The notes under the pieces are model-generated. The model made no database searches. It was not told where the DNA came from and saw nothing but the letters and a program-made list of their open reading frames with translations. A stretch of 64,000 nucleotides of DNA from the NCBI GenBank assembly GCA_903882875.1, contig CAIRYQ010000042.1, positions 124,001 to 188,000 on the forward strand, read 5' to 3'. The DNA comes from an uncultured Spartobacteria bacterium. Lineage in GTDB: Bacteria > Verrucomicrobiota > Verrucomicrobiia > Chthoniobacterales > Chthoniobacteraceae. Made by a program: the position numbers and the translations under genes. Positions 51,946-61,780 of this stretch are shown here, piece after piece (within the stretch, counting starts at the first letter, position 1; each line of letters begins with the position of its first letter).

Positions 51946-53355
51946 ATGAAAGCGAAGCTCCTCCCAGTGATCCGCGTCATCGTGTTCATCGCCAGCCTCG
52001 TGCTCACCGGGAGCCATCGCGCGTGCGGTGCGGAGGATGCCGCGGCGCTGAAGGAGCGCGATGAAAAGGCCATCGCCCTCGCCAAGGGCGGAAAATACGC
52101 GGAGGCCGAGAAGGAGTTCCGCGCCGTGCTGGAAATCCGCCAGCGCAAACTTGGTTCCGAACATCCCGATGCTGTCCGCAGCCGGCACTACGTGGCGAAT
52201 GTCCTCGACATGGAGGGAAAATACGCCGAGGCGGAAAAGGAGACCCGTGCGGTGCTGGCGTTGCGCGAGCGCATCCTCGGCCCGGAGCACGAGGAGACGC
52301 TCAAGACCCGAGGGAATCTCGCCGCCGAACTCGGCCATCAGGCCAAATACGTCGAAGCGGAGAAAGAAGCCCGCGCCGTGCTTGCGGTGGAGGCGCGCGT
52401 GCTCGGCCCGGAGCATCCCGGCACGCTGAGTGACCGTGGCAATCTGGCAGCCTTCCTTCTCGCCCAAGCCAAGTATCCCGAAGCAGAAAAGGAATTCCGC
52501 GCCGTGTTGGGGATTCGCCAGCGCGTTCTTGGTCCGGAACATGCCGATACGCTCATGACACGGAACAATCTCACCGCCCTGCTGCACCAGCAGGGCAAGG
52601 ACCGCGAGGCCGAACGCGAGTTCCGCGCCGTGTTCGCCATTCAGGAACGCGTGCTCGGGCCCGAGCATCCCGATACGCTCACAAGCCGGTGGAATATCAT
52701 AAAGACAATGAGCACTCAGGAGCGGTTCGCCGAATGCGAAAAGGAGGGACGGGCGTTGCTGGCCATCCAATCGCGAATCTTCGGCCCCGATCATCCTGAT
52801 ACCTTGCGCACCCACAGCAGTCTCGCCATCACCCTTTACTACCTTGGCAAAAATGCGGAGGAGGAGAAGGAAAGCCGCATCGTTCTCGAAGCGAAGGAAC
52901 GGGTACTCGGACATGAGCACCCTGATACGCTTCAAAGCTGGGAGTTATGGGCCGGCGCCCTCAATGATGCCGGCAGGCATGCGGAGGCCGAACGCGAGCT
53001 TCGCACGTTGGTGAAAATCCATGAGCGCACCCAAGGACCCGAGCATCCCGACACCTTGCAAAGTCGCAGCAATCTCGGGCGTGTCATCGGCGAGCAGGGA
53101 CGCACCGATGAAGCCGAGGCCGAAGAGCGTGCCGTGCTCGCCATCCGTGAGCGTACCCTCGACCCCGCGCACCCGGACATCTTCAAGTCCTGCTATCATC
53201 TGGCCGACGATCTCGCGAAGCAGGGAAAGAAAGCCGAGGCGCTTCCGTTCGCGCGCCGTGCACTGGATGGCCTGCGAAAGTCGCGCGGCGAAAAGCACAC
53301 GGACACCAAGGATGCGCGGGAACTCGTGAAGCGGCTGGAAAAGGACAAGGCGTAG
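51946..53355 (+). CDS. Exported kinesin-light-chain-type TPR protein
   Basis: A 469-aa protein with a signal peptide (MKAKLLPVIRVIVFIASLVL, then TGSHRACGAED). The whole mature part is made of about ten tetratricopeptide repeats of the 42-residue kinesin-light-chain (TPR_10/12) class. Each contains a phrase close to EKEFRAVLEIRQRKLGSEHP, then DTLxxRxNLA. The repeats are so alike in DNA that recombination between them is likely. It probably scaffolds periplasmic proteins; there is no catalytic domain. It follows the response regulator on the same strand (136 bases). Confidence 0.85.
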   Translation: MKAKLLPVIRVIVFIASLVLTGSHRACGAEDAAALKERDEKAIALAKGGKYAEAEKEFRAVLEIRQRKLGSEHPDAVRSRHYVANVLDMEGKYAEAEKETRAVLALRERILGPEHEETLKTRGNLAAELGHQAKYVEAEKEARAVLAVEARVLGPEHPGTLSDRGNLAAFLLAQAKYPEAEKEFRAVLGIRQRVLGPEHADTLMTRNNLTALLHQQGKDREAEREFRAVFAIQERVLGPEHPDTLTSRWNIIKTMSTQERFAECEKEGRALLAIQSRIFGPDHPDTLRTHSSLAITLYYLGKNAEEEKESRIVLEAKERVLGHEHPDTLQSWELWAGALNDAGRHAEAERELRTLVKIHERTQGPEHPDTLQSRSNLGRVIGEQGRTDEAEAEERAVLAIRERTLDPAHPDIFKSCYHLADDLAKQGKKAEALPFARRALDGLRKSRGEKHTDTKDARELVKRLEKDKA

Positions 53356-53591
53356 CGGCCCCGGAGGTTTGTTCACGAGGAGCGTCGGCGTTGAATTCAT
53401 AACGCATCGCACGGCGTAGCCGCCGACGGAAAGATGCGGAATGGTCATTTTTGCCGCGTGGAAAAATTGGCCGTATCGTTCTCTCGACGGCGACGGTGCG
53501 GGTCACACCAATTCCGTTCGCCACGCACGTTGCGGAATCCTCATGCGGCATTGCTTGAGCATTTCCGAAATCTGCCCCATTCTCCCGCACC

Positions 53592-54602
53592 ATGAAACGC
53601 CTCGCACTGTCCCTCCTCCTGGCCGTCGCCCTTCTCGGAGTCTCCCACGCAGTCATCAAACGCGACGCGATGGACGTGCTGCGCGAGAGCCAGGAGGCGT
53701 TTGAAAAGCGCGACTTCGATCGCGCGGCGACGCTGCTCACCGAGGCGATCGAGGCGAACCCGAAGCTCACGCCCGCCTACGTGCTGCGCGGGCTCGCAAA
53801 TGCGTCGCGCGAGAAGTTCGACGACGCGATCGCCGACTACACGAAGGCCGCCGAACTCGCGCCGGACGACGAGCGCCCGCGGCTGCTGCGCGCGGCGGTG
53901 CACCAGTTCCGCAAGGAATACGACAAGGCAATCAAGGACATTGATTTCGCGCTGAAGAAGGATCCGAAGAATGCCGAGCTGCTCGCGACGCGCGGAGTCT
54001 GCCGCGCGCAGAAGGGCGACGACGACGGGGCGCTGAATGATTTCGACGCCGCCGTGAAGGCCGATCCGAAAAACGTCCACGGTCTGCAACTGCGCGGTTC
54101 TGCGTATTCGGAGAAAGGCGAAAAGGACAAGGCGCTCGGCGATTTCAAGGGGGCCATCGAGATCGATCCGAACAACGCGGCGACGTATCTCTACCGCGCG
54201 CACCTTTTCCTCGTGGAAGCCGATCCCGAGTCCGCGCTCGCCGATCTCGAGGAAGTGATGCGCCGCGCGCCGGATTTCCCCGGAGCGGCAAACGACTATG
54301 CGTGGACGCTTGCGACGAATCCGAAGGACTCCGTGCGCAACGGGCACAAGGCCGTGGAATACGCGAAGAAGGCATGCCACGAGACGGACTACAAGCACGC
54401 GCCGACGGTGGACACGCTCGCCGCGGCGTACGCCGAGGCGGGCGATTGGGACGAGGCGCTGAAATGGCAGCAGGAGGCGCTCACGCTCGCGGAGAAGACG
54501 CACCCCGATGATGTGAAGGGGATGAAGGATCGCCTCGCGCTCTTCAAGGAGAAGAAGGCATTCCGCGAAGTGCCGGTGCGGGAGAAGAAGCAGAAGCCGT
54601 AA
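53592..54602 (+). CDS. Exported TPR protein
   Basis: A 336-aa protein with a signal peptide (MKRLALSLLLAVALLGVSHA). It contains about seven classical 34-residue TPR units (ATLLTEAIEANPKLTPAYVL, ADYTKAAELAPDDERPRLL, AIKDIDFALKKDPKNAELLA). The C-terminal AWTLATNPKDSVRNGHKAVE, ending in YAKKACHETDYKHAP, is the typical end of PVC TPR proteins. It is unrelated in repeat class to the preceding TPR gene. It converges with the DHS-like gene. Confidence 0.85.
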   Translation: MKRLALSLLLAVALLGVSHAVIKRDAMDVLRESQEAFEKRDFDRAATLLTEAIEANPKLTPAYVLRGLANASREKFDDAIADYTKAAELAPDDERPRLLRAAVHQFRKEYDKAIKDIDFALKKDPKNAELLATRGVCRAQKGDDDGALNDFDAAVKADPKNVHGLQLRGSAYSEKGEKDKALGDFKGAIEIDPNNAATYLYRAHLFLVEADPESALADLEEVMRRAPDFPGAANDYAWTLATNPKDSVRNGHKAVEYAKKACHETDYKHAPTVDTLAAAYAEAGDWDEALKWQQEALTLAEKTHPDDVKGMKDRLALFKEKKAFREVPVREKKQKP

Positions 54603-54680
54603 GGCCGCGCGTGCGATTGTCCCGACGGGAAAAATAGAAGCCAGCCGACGGCTCCGGTGTCGAACCATGCCGCGTGCGAA

Positions 54681-55766
54681 CTAGCTCCGCAGCGCGTGCA
54701 GGAGATTGTGGACGAAGGCGAGGTTGTCGCACTGCGCGTATTGCATCGCGCCGCCCATGCGCGAAAAGCTTTTGCAGAACCGCAGATAGTACGCGGCGGA
54801 GGTCTTCGGCGGTTCGCCTTGTGTCCAGTCCCAGCTCCCGCCGTCCTGCAGATCCACGACGTAAATGTGATGGCCGCTCACGGCTGGCCGATCATTTTGA
54901 AAACGCACGTTGTGAACGCAACTGAGGCTCTTTTCAAAAACCTGCGGCGCCATGATTGCCGAGCCGACCGCGAGCAGCACGCCGCCATCGAGCCGGTCCA
55001 CGCTCGCGCAGATCGAATGAAAATCCGTTGCCGCCGCACGGCCGATTGCAGCGCCGTTGAAAAGGGGATGGCATGACACGATGTCGTAGCCGATGCCCGG
55101 ATGCACCGTCGCCGGCACACCGAGCCGGAACGCCTGCGCGAGAATCGAGGCGTGCTTCCATTTGTGGAACACCTCGTGACGGCCTGCCGCAAGCGCGTGG
55201 CGCTGCATCGCCGTGAGCACTTCCGCCTGCGCGGGCGCGGCTACATCCGCGTGCGTGAGCGCCTCGCGCAATTCTCCGGGCGACGGCAGCGTGCAGCCGT
55301 CCTCGTGGATGAACCGCCCGAGCGCCGCGCCATAGCCTTCGCCACGCAGGCCGCCCGCGAGCAGCGCGAGGTGGATGTTGCGGCCCGTTTCCTCCCACGC
55401 GCCGAATGTCCCGGTCGCCACATTTTCCTCCACGCTCTCGCACGAGCGCCCGAGCCATGCGAATTCCCAGTCGTGAATCGTCCCCGCGCCATTCGTCGCG
55501 ATGTGCGTGATCCAGCCGCGCTCCATCAGCTCTGTGATGATGTGCGCTGCGCCGTTGCGCAGCAGATGCGCGCCGTACATGAGGATCACCGCCGCACCGC
55601 GTTCGCGTGCCGCCCGGATGTTTTTTGCAGCCTCGGCGATCGTTGCCGTCGTGTCCGTCGGCGCGGGCGCGGAGTCCGGGTCCACGATGATTTCATCCGC
55701 GGACAAAAGGCTGCGCCGTTCGGACAGCGGATGCGCGCGAAGTTCGGAAGGGTCGTATCGGTTCAT
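54681..55766 (-). CDS. Deoxyhypusine-synthase-like Rossmann protein of unknown function
   Basis: A 361-aa soluble protein. Two phrases suggest a relationship with deoxyhypusine-synthase-like NAD-binding proteins: ATNGAGTIHDWEFAWLG (about 90-106) and PLFNGAAIGRAAATDFHSIC, then GGVLLAVGSAIMAPQVFEKS. Bacteria do not make hypusine, so the activity must be different, perhaps on a polyamine or sugar. I do not recognise a characterised member. The ATG shares 4 bases with the stop of the HAD gene upstream (ATGA), so the two are coupled and probably act on one pathway. Confidence 0.45.
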   Translation of the reverse strand: MNRYDPSELRAHPLSERRSLLSADEIIVDPDSAPAPTDTTATIAEAAKNIRAARERGAAVILMYGAHLLRNGAAHIITELMERGWITHIATNGAGTIHDWEFAWLGRSCESVEENVATGTFGAWEETGRNIHLALLAGGLRGEGYGAALGRFIHEDGCTLPSPGELREALTHADVAAPAQAEVLTAMQRHALAAGRHEVFHKWKHASILAQAFRLGVPATVHPGIGYDIVSCHPLFNGAAIGRAAATDFHSICASVDRLDGGVLLAVGSAIMAPQVFEKSLSCVHNVRFQNDRPAVSGHHIYVVDLQDGGSWDWTQGEPPKTSAAYYLRFCKSFSRMGGAMQYAQCDNLAFVHNLLHALRS

Positions 55767-56581
55767 GGTGCGATGAGCGCGGCGACGATTTGCCGTGCCG
55801 AGTGAAAATCCGCAACCACGGCATCCGCGCCCGCGGCGAGCAGCGTCTCGCGCTTCGCCGCGTCCACGCGGCCCGAGCCGGGATTATCCTCGTCGCTCGC
55901 CACCGCGATGGCGATTCCGCCGACGGCCTTCGTCTCGCGGATTTCCACCGGGCCGTCGCCAAATGCCAGCAGCGATGCGCCGTCCACTCCGCGCTCCGCG
56001 ATGAGTCGTTCGATGATTGCGCGCTTTGAAAAAGTCCGATCCTCCAGGGTGTCCGGCCCGTGCATCGTGTCGAAATAGCGCGCCACGTCGAGCAGTTCCG
56101 TCTCGAGGCGCACCTCGTGCAGCACCGATCCCGTCGCGAGCGTGATCGCGATTCCGCGTGAGCGCAGCGTCTCAAAAAGTCCGCGCACCCCGCGCACGAG
56201 CAGCGAGTCCGTGCCGGGAGGTTCGCGGCGCACGCGATCGAGCCGCGCACGGACTTCTTCGCCGAGCCGGCGCTGGAATTCGTCGTGATATTCCTCCGCA
56301 GTCTGCACCACGCCGCCGCGCCGCGCGACGAGTTCCGCGAGATGCGCCATCTGGTGGATGCTCGGCTTGCCGTTCAGCGTCATCAGCTCTTCGCGTGCGA
56401 ATGTGCGCCGCTGCGCGTCACTTTCAATCGCGAGCCGCGGCAGATGCTCCGCGTACAGTTCGGCCATGATGTCCGCCCAGCCGCCGCGTGTGAGCGAAGT
56501 CGTGCCGTCCCAATCCATCAGCACATGGCGGATGGCGCGGGGCTCGTAACTGCGGGCAAATTCAATCGGCGAAGTGGACAC
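55763..56581 (-). CDS. HAD-superfamily hydrolase
   Basis: A 272-aa HAD phosphatase with motif 1 as MDWDGTTSL (nucleophile Asp23, general acid Asp25), motif 2 with Thr in ITLATGSVLHE, the motif 3 Lys in FSKRAI, and motif 4 as LAFGDGPVEIRETKAVGGIA. A helical cap of C1 type (about 45-120) lies between motifs 1 and 2. Family members cleave phosphate from small phosphorylated sugars. It overlaps the DHS-like gene by 4 bases; an operon of only these two genes is likely. Confidence 0.85.
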   Translation of the reverse strand: MSTSPIEFARSYEPRAIRHVLMDWDGTTSLTRGGWADIMAELYAEHLPRLAIESDAQRRTFAREELMTLNGKPSIHQMAHLAELVARRGGVVQTAEEYHDEFQRRLGEEVRARLDRVRREPPGTDSLLVRGVRGLFETLRSRGIAITLATGSVLHEVRLETELLDVARYFDTMHGPDTLEDRTFSKRAIIERLIAERGVDGASLLAFGDGPVEIRETKAVGGIAIAVASDEDNPGSGRVDAAKRETLLAAGADAVVADFHSARQIVAALIAP

Positions 56582-56670
56582 GGGCGAACTAAGTCATTTC
56601 GCGTGCTGGCAGGCAAATTCATTGCGGCTCGTGCGAGCCGCGTGAGTGCCGCGACTTCATCAAGGACGGA

Positions 56671-59085
56671 TCAGCAGCAGCGGTTCGGCGAGCGGAACTG
56701 TCGCTCGGTCGCGCTGAGGAAGACGTTGCGCCGCGCCTTTGCCGGATCCTTTGCGCACTCGCACGCCTGCGCCGTGCGCTCGCGCTCGATGGCCGCTTCG
56801 CCGCTCACTTCCTTGATCAGCAGCGCGCCGATGGCGATCGCTCCGAGCGCGTGCCCCGGTGGGCGGCCCACCAGATCGGGAGGGAGCAGCACGGGCGCGG
56901 TCTCGGAGAGCTTCGGCTCACGCAAGCCGTTGAGGAGTTTCAGCCACTCGCGCACGCTGAGGCCGACGATGGCGGCGACGAATGCGAGGAAGACGGCGGT
57001 GACGCCTGCGTCCATGCGGTTGTTGAAAAGCGCGGTTTGATTTTTCGCCAGCACACCCGTGGCGGCTGTACGGGAAGCGTCGTCCTTCGCATCTGCGAGC
57101 GCCTTTTCGAGCACGGGCATTTTTTCCGCCGCCTGCTCTGCGCCTTGCATGAAGCCGAGCACGGGGCGCTTTGGATCGTTCTCGTGATGGAAGATTTTTT
57201 GCAGGCCCGCGGTCATCGTGACGATGAGCAGCCATGCGAGCGGCACGAGGGTGACGAGGGCGATGCGCGTGCGTCCGCGCTGGATGCCCATTTTCAAAAG
57301 GATCGTCGTGCCGAGGCACAGCGCGATGCTCGCGAGAAGCTGGTTTGCAATTCCGAAGATGGGCCATAGCGCCTTCACGCCACCATCGGGATCACGCACC
57401 CCTGCGATGAGGAAGAATCCCCAGCCTGCGACGATGAGCGCGCTCGCGGCGACGCCCGCAGCGAGGTTTTTTGTGTCGCCGAGCTTCGGTGAAATGGCTC
57501 CGAGTGCGTCCTGCAAAAGGTAGCGGCCCACGCGCGTGCCCGCGTCGAGCGTGGTGAGGATGAAGAGCGCTTCGAACATGAGCGCAAAGTGGTACCAGAG
57601 ATCGCTGCCTGCACCGCCGGTGAAGCGCGCGAAGAGGCTCGCCATTCCGACTGCGAATGTCGGCGCGCCGCCGGTGCGGCCGAAGAGCGACTTCTCGCCC
57701 ATCTGTTTTGCGAGTGCGTCCATCTGCTCCTTGGTCACGGAGACCGGCGCTTCCTTCCAAACAATGTTCTCCGTGCGCTCCACGCGCGTTCCTTGTGGGG
57801 TAAAGTAGGTCTTCTTTGTGATGACGCTTCCGTCGGCCGCGGCGAGCGCGGTGAAGCCGCTGCCGTTCACGCGTGCGATGGTCGCCTCGGGTGCGCCGGG
57901 GCTGTTGATGGCGAGGTATTCGCCTGGAGGCAGTGTGCAGGCGGCGATGATCGCCATGAGCGCGACGAGCGACTCCAGGCACATCGCGCCGTAGCCGACG
58001 GAACGCGCGTGGTTTTCTCGCGCAATGATCTTCGGCGTGATGCCGCTGGAGATGAGCGTGTGAAATCCGCTGATGGCTCCGCATGCGATCGTGATGAAGC
58101 AGAACGGGAACAATTTTCCCGGCACGACGAAGCCCGTGCCATCCGTGAATTTGCTGAGCGCGGGCATGTGCAGCACGGGCAGCGTAAGCAGCGTGGCCAC
58201 GGCGAGGCCGATGATCGTGCCGAGCTTCATGAACGTGCTCAGGTAATCGCGCGGCGCGAGCAGCAGCCACACGGGCAGCACGCTCGCGAGGAAGCCGTAA
58301 ACGATGATGCCAATGGCCACGCCCATCTCGGTGAAGTGCAGCCGTTGCGACCACACGGGCGATTCGTGGACGAACTTGCCGCCCCACACCGCGAGCAGCA
58401 GCAGCACGACGCCGATGATGGAGACCTCCATCACTTTTCCCACTCGGAAAAAACGCAGGTAGCCGCCCATGAACAGTGCGATGGGGATCGTCGCGCCGAC
58501 GGTGAAGATGCTCCACGGGCTTTCGGCCATCGCCTTCACGACGACGAGTGCCAGCACGGCGAGCAGGACGATCATGATTGCGAGAATCGCCGCGAGTCCG
58601 ATGCGCCCGATGGTCGTCGTCAGCTCGTCCTTGAGCATCTGCGCGAGCGAGCGGCCATCGCGGCGCATCGAGGCGGCGAGGATGATGAAATCCTGCACCG
58701 CGCCGCCGAGCACGACGCCGATCAAAATCCACAACGTGCCCGGCAGGTAGCCGAACTGCGCGGCGAGCACCGGCCCGACGAGCGGCCCCGGCCCGCTGAT
58801 GGCGGCGAAGTGATGGCCGAAGACGATCCACTTGTTCGTCTTCACAAAGTCGCGCCCGTCCTCGTGAATTTCGCACGGCGTCGCGCGGAGGTCGTCGAGC
58901 ATGAGCACTTTTGCGGCGATCCACTTTGAGTAAAAGCGGTAGCCGATCGCGTAAGTGCAGAGCGCGGCGACGAGCAGGTAGCCGGAGTTCAACGGCTCGC
59001 CGCGCTTGAATGCGATGCCCGCATACGCGCCGGCGCCGAGCAGTGCGACGATGAGCCAGATGACGTTGGAGAATGCTTTTTTCAC
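56671..59085 (-). CDS. cstA: Carbon starvation protein A (CstA) family transporter
   Basis: An 804-aa multispanning membrane protein. It has the CstA N-terminus (IGYRFYSKWIAAKVL, DDLRATPCEIHEDGRDFV, NKWIVFGHHFAAISGPGPL, then VGPVLAAQFGYLPG), and about 15 transmembrane segments. CstA imports peptides or pyruvate in starvation. This copy is longer than E. coli CstA (701 aa) because of a periplasmic loop of about 100 residues (415-510) and a longer C-terminal tail ending in a Cys-rich RSPNRCC. It is monocistronic, divergent from the NHL protein gene. Confidence 0.92.
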   Translation of the reverse strand: MKKAFSNVIWLIVALLGAGAYAGIAFKRGEPLNSGYLLVAALCTYAIGYRFYSKWIAAKVLMLDDLRATPCEIHEDGRDFVKTNKWIVFGHHFAAISGPGPLVGPVLAAQFGYLPGTLWILIGVVLGGAVQDFIILAASMRRDGRSLAQMLKDELTTTIGRIGLAAILAIMIVLLAVLALVVVKAMAESPWSIFTVGATIPIALFMGGYLRFFRVGKVMEVSIIGVVLLLLAVWGGKFVHESPVWSQRLHFTEMGVAIGIIVYGFLASVLPVWLLLAPRDYLSTFMKLGTIIGLAVATLLTLPVLHMPALSKFTDGTGFVVPGKLFPFCFITIACGAISGFHTLISSGITPKIIARENHARSVGYGAMCLESLVALMAIIAACTLPPGEYLAINSPGAPEATIARVNGSGFTALAAADGSVITKKTYFTPQGTRVERTENIVWKEAPVSVTKEQMDALAKQMGEKSLFGRTGGAPTFAVGMASLFARFTGGAGSDLWYHFALMFEALFILTTLDAGTRVGRYLLQDALGAISPKLGDTKNLAAGVAASALIVAGWGFFLIAGVRDPDGGVKALWPIFGIANQLLASIALCLGTTILLKMGIQRGRTRIALVTLVPLAWLLIVTMTAGLQKIFHHENDPKRPVLGFMQGAEQAAEKMPVLEKALADAKDDASRTAATGVLAKNQTALFNNRMDAGVTAVFLAFVAAIVGLSVREWLKLLNGLREPKLSETAPVLLPPDLVGRPPGHALGAIAIGALLIKEVSGEAAIERERTAQACECAKDPAKARRNVFLSATERQFRSPNRCC

Positions 59086-59327
59086 GGTCGAAAATGTTGG
59101 GATGGAGCGGCGCTTATCGCCGACGCACGGTGGCGCGCGCCAGAAAGTTCTTGCGCTGGAAGATCGTTTCCCGGTCGCGGCTTTCAGTGCAGCACGTCGT
59201 CGCCGGGATTTCGGTTAAGAATACGAACCGGAGTCGGATTAAGAGGGAGTGCATTGCCCCGCGCGGGTCGCGATTGACTCGGCTCGCAAAGGCGGTGCGC
59301 TTTTTCATCCCAACTCCCACACACCAC

Positions 59328-60347
59328 ATGCGCAAAATCCTCCTGCCCCTCCTTTTCACCGCACTCGTCGCAGCGATGCCCGGCCACGCCGCCGAATACA
59401 AGGCCGTGCCAAACTGGTACCACTTGCAGGAGGGACGCCCGATGATGGGGAACATGCACGGCGACATCGCGGTGGCATCGAATGGCGACGTGTATGTGAG
59501 CGTGATGGATCCGAAGGCCGCGTTGCAGGTGTATTCGGCGGACGGGAAATTCATCCGCAACGTCGAGGGTGCGCCGGCAGATTTCCACGGCTTCGTCATT
59601 CACAAGGATGCAGACGGCGAGTTCATCTACGGGCCGCGGCTCGGCGGACAGAACATCGTGAAGCTCACGCTCGACGGCAAGGAAGTGCTGAACATCCCTG
59701 CGAGCGCGATCCCGGATGAGTTCAAGAACAAGACCCCGAAGAACACGAAGAAAAATGCGGCAGGGGAAGTGGTGCCGGCCCCGAATGAGGGCAAGCCGTT
59801 CGTGCGGCTCACGGCGATGGATGTCGCGCCGAATGGCGATCTCTTCGTCACGGATGGTTACTCGAGCAGCTACGTGCATCGCTTCGACAAGACGGGGAAA
59901 TACCTCAAGAGCTTCGGTGGAAAAAAGGAGCCGTACAATTTCAGCACGCTGCACAAGATCGCGGTGGACACGCGCTTTTCGCCGCCGCGGATCATCGCGT
60001 GTGATCGTGAAAACAAGCGTGTCGTCCACATGTCGCTCGACGGGGAATTTCTCGGCGTGATCGCGAAGGATCTGCTGAATCCCGCAGCGGTCGCAGTGCA
60101 GGGCGACCTCGCGCTGATCGGCGAAATCAAGGGGCGCATCACCATTCTCGACAAGGATGGGAAGATCGCCGTGCAGTTCGGCGCGAATGATCACGCGGAC
60201 GAAACGGGCACGAACAAGACCGAGCCGGACAAGTGGCGCACGGGCTTCGTCACCGCGCCACACGGCGTGGCGTTCGACGCGAAGGGCAACGTGTACGTGT
60301 CGGAGTACAACATTTACGGCCGCGTTCACCGGTTCAACCGCGAGTAG
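59328..60347 (+). CDS. Exported NHL/6-bladed propeller protein
   Basis: A 339-aa protein with a signal peptide (MRKILLPLLFTALVAAMPGH, then AAEYKA). The start at 59328 discards an upstream antisense extension. NHL-type repeats include GNMHGDIAVASNGDVYVSVM, LTAMDVAPNGDLFVTDGYSS, LHKIAVDTRFSPPRII and APHGVAFDAKGNVYVSEYNI. The family often binds peptides or sugars or serves as an alpha-amidating lyase-like enzyme; a copper or zinc site is not obvious. It is followed 123 bases later by a glycosidase gene on the same strand. Confidence 0.82.
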   Translation: MRKILLPLLFTALVAAMPGHAAEYKAVPNWYHLQEGRPMMGNMHGDIAVASNGDVYVSVMDPKAALQVYSADGKFIRNVEGAPADFHGFVIHKDADGEFIYGPRLGGQNIVKLTLDGKEVLNIPASAIPDEFKNKTPKNTKKNAAGEVVPAPNEGKPFVRLTAMDVAPNGDLFVTDGYSSSYVHRFDKTGKYLKSFGGKKEPYNFSTLHKIAVDTRFSPPRIIACDRENKRVVHMSLDGEFLGVIAKDLLNPAAVAVQGDLALIGEIKGRITILDKDGKIAVQFGANDHADETGTNKTEPDKWRTGFVTAPHGVAFDAKGNVYVSEYNIYGRVHRFNRE

Positions 60348-60470
60348 CCGCGCGGCTGCGCCGGGCCGTGCTCGATTTCGCTCCTCCCGTCTGAATGGCT
60401 CACGGGGAGACGCTCGTGACTGCTTCGCACGCGCTTGCCGTCGCATGATTCACGACTCACGTTCGCATTC

Positions 60471-61778
60471 ATGCGCGCTGCATTCTTCGTTTCACTCCTG
60501 ATCCTGCTTGCGGGCGAGGGGAGTCGCGCGGAAGACGCGAGGCCGCGCCCGCTGATGAAGGACTTCATCGGGCTCAATGTCCACACGGTGAAATTCAAGC
60601 CGGAGCTTTATGCGCCGGTCACCCGTGTGCTGCGGAATTATCACCCGATAAAATGGGACTTCGGCGACGACACCTCCGCGGGGACGACATTTCCGTTCGC
60701 GGCAAACCGCGTGAACTGGGCGCAGCTCTACGGGAGCTGGAAGACGGCGGGATACCGCACACACGCGTCGCTCATATTCGGCGACATCGCGCCGGGCGTG
60801 TGGAAAAACGTGGAGCGCGACGCGGGCGCATACGGCCTCGCTTTTGCAAAGGCATTCGGTCCGTCCGCGAAGGAGCCGCTGCTCGAAGCCGTCGAGATCG
60901 GCAACGAGCCCGGCAAGTACGACGATGCCACGTACCGCAAACTTTTCGAGGCGATGGCGCGCGGAGTCCGCGCCGGCGACCCGAGGCTCCGCATCGCCAC
61001 GTGTGCGGCGAATCTCGGGCCGAGCGGGCGCTATTCGAAAAGCGTGGACTGCGTCGCGGGGCTCGATGCGCTGTGGGACATCGTGAACATCCACTGCTAC
61101 GCGGAGACCGAGCCATGGCCGACGTGGCGGCGCAGCTTCCCGGAGGATCCGGCGACGAAGTTCGTCGAAAACGTCGGCCACGTCCTGAAATGGCGCGACG
61201 AACATGCGCCGACGAAGGAAGTTTGGGTGACTGAGTTTGGCTACGACGCATCCACGAAGCCGCCGCCCGCGACCGGCGATTTTGCAAAATGGCAGGGCAG
61301 CACCGAGCAACAGCAGGCGATGTGGTCGGTGCGATCGTTCCTGCTGCTCGCACGGCTCGGCGTGGATCGCGCGCACCTTTATTTTTTCAACGACAGCGAC
61401 GAGCCGCACGTCCACGGCAGCAGCGGCATCACGCGGAACTTCGAGCCGAAGCCCGCATTCCATGCCCTCGCGTGGCTGCAGCGTTCGCTCGGCGAGTACC
61501 GTTTCGCCCGCGTGGATCGCGAGGATGCGGATGAATGTTACGCCTACGAATTCACGCACGCATCGCAGTCGGCGAAACGCGCATGGGCAGTATGGCGTCC
61601 GAGCGGAGCGCCGCGCGTGGTGCGGCTCTTCAATGATCCGCTGCGCGTCGTGCGCGCCGAGCGGATGCCTCTCGTCGCAGGCGATGCGGAGCAGGTGGAA
61701 GTGCGACAGGAAATCGAAGGCTACATGGCCGTCGAGGCGTCGGAGCGCCCGGTGATCATCTGGCTGGAAAAGCCGTGA
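60471..61778 (+). CDS. Secreted glycoside hydrolase of clan A (GH39/GH5-like)
   Basis: A 435-aa exported TIM-barrel glycosidase. The signal peptide is MRAAFFVSLLILLAGEGSRA. The acid/base Glu is in VEIGNEPGKY (Glu146) and the nucleophile Glu is in VWVTEFGYDA (Glu255), the canonical clan A arrangement. The N-terminal strand MKDFIGLNVHTVKF and the later LYFFNDSDEPHVHGSSG support the assignment. The exact family cannot be set; the mature C-terminal 60 residues form a small beta domain. It is probably a plant-polysaccharide hydrolase. It converges with the DUF1501 gene by 2 bases. Confidence 0.8.
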   Translation: MRAAFFVSLLILLAGEGSRAEDARPRPLMKDFIGLNVHTVKFKPELYAPVTRVLRNYHPIKWDFGDDTSAGTTFPFAANRVNWAQLYGSWKTAGYRTHASLIFGDIAPGVWKNVERDAGAYGLAFAKAFGPSAKEPLLEAVEIGNEPGKYDDATYRKLFEAMARGVRAGDPRLRIATCAANLGPSGRYSKSVDCVAGLDALWDIVNIHCYAETEPWPTWRRSFPEDPATKFVENVGHVLKWRDEHAPTKEVWVTEFGYDASTKPPPATGDFAKWQGSTEQQQAMWSVRSFLLLARLGVDRAHLYFFNDSDEPHVHGSSGITRNFEPKPAFHALAWLQRSLGEYRFARVDREDADECYAYEFTHASQSAKRAWAVWRPSGAPRVVRLFNDPLRVVRAERMPLVAGDAEQVEVRQEIEGYMAVEASERPVIIWLEKP

Positions 61779-61780
61779 AG

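Noticed and set aside
57392-58929. Two long open frames (510 and 446 codons) over the cstA gene
   Set aside because: One is an alternative minus-strand frame and the other is plus-strand. Both are Arg/Asp/His-rich shadows of the CstA membrane protein.
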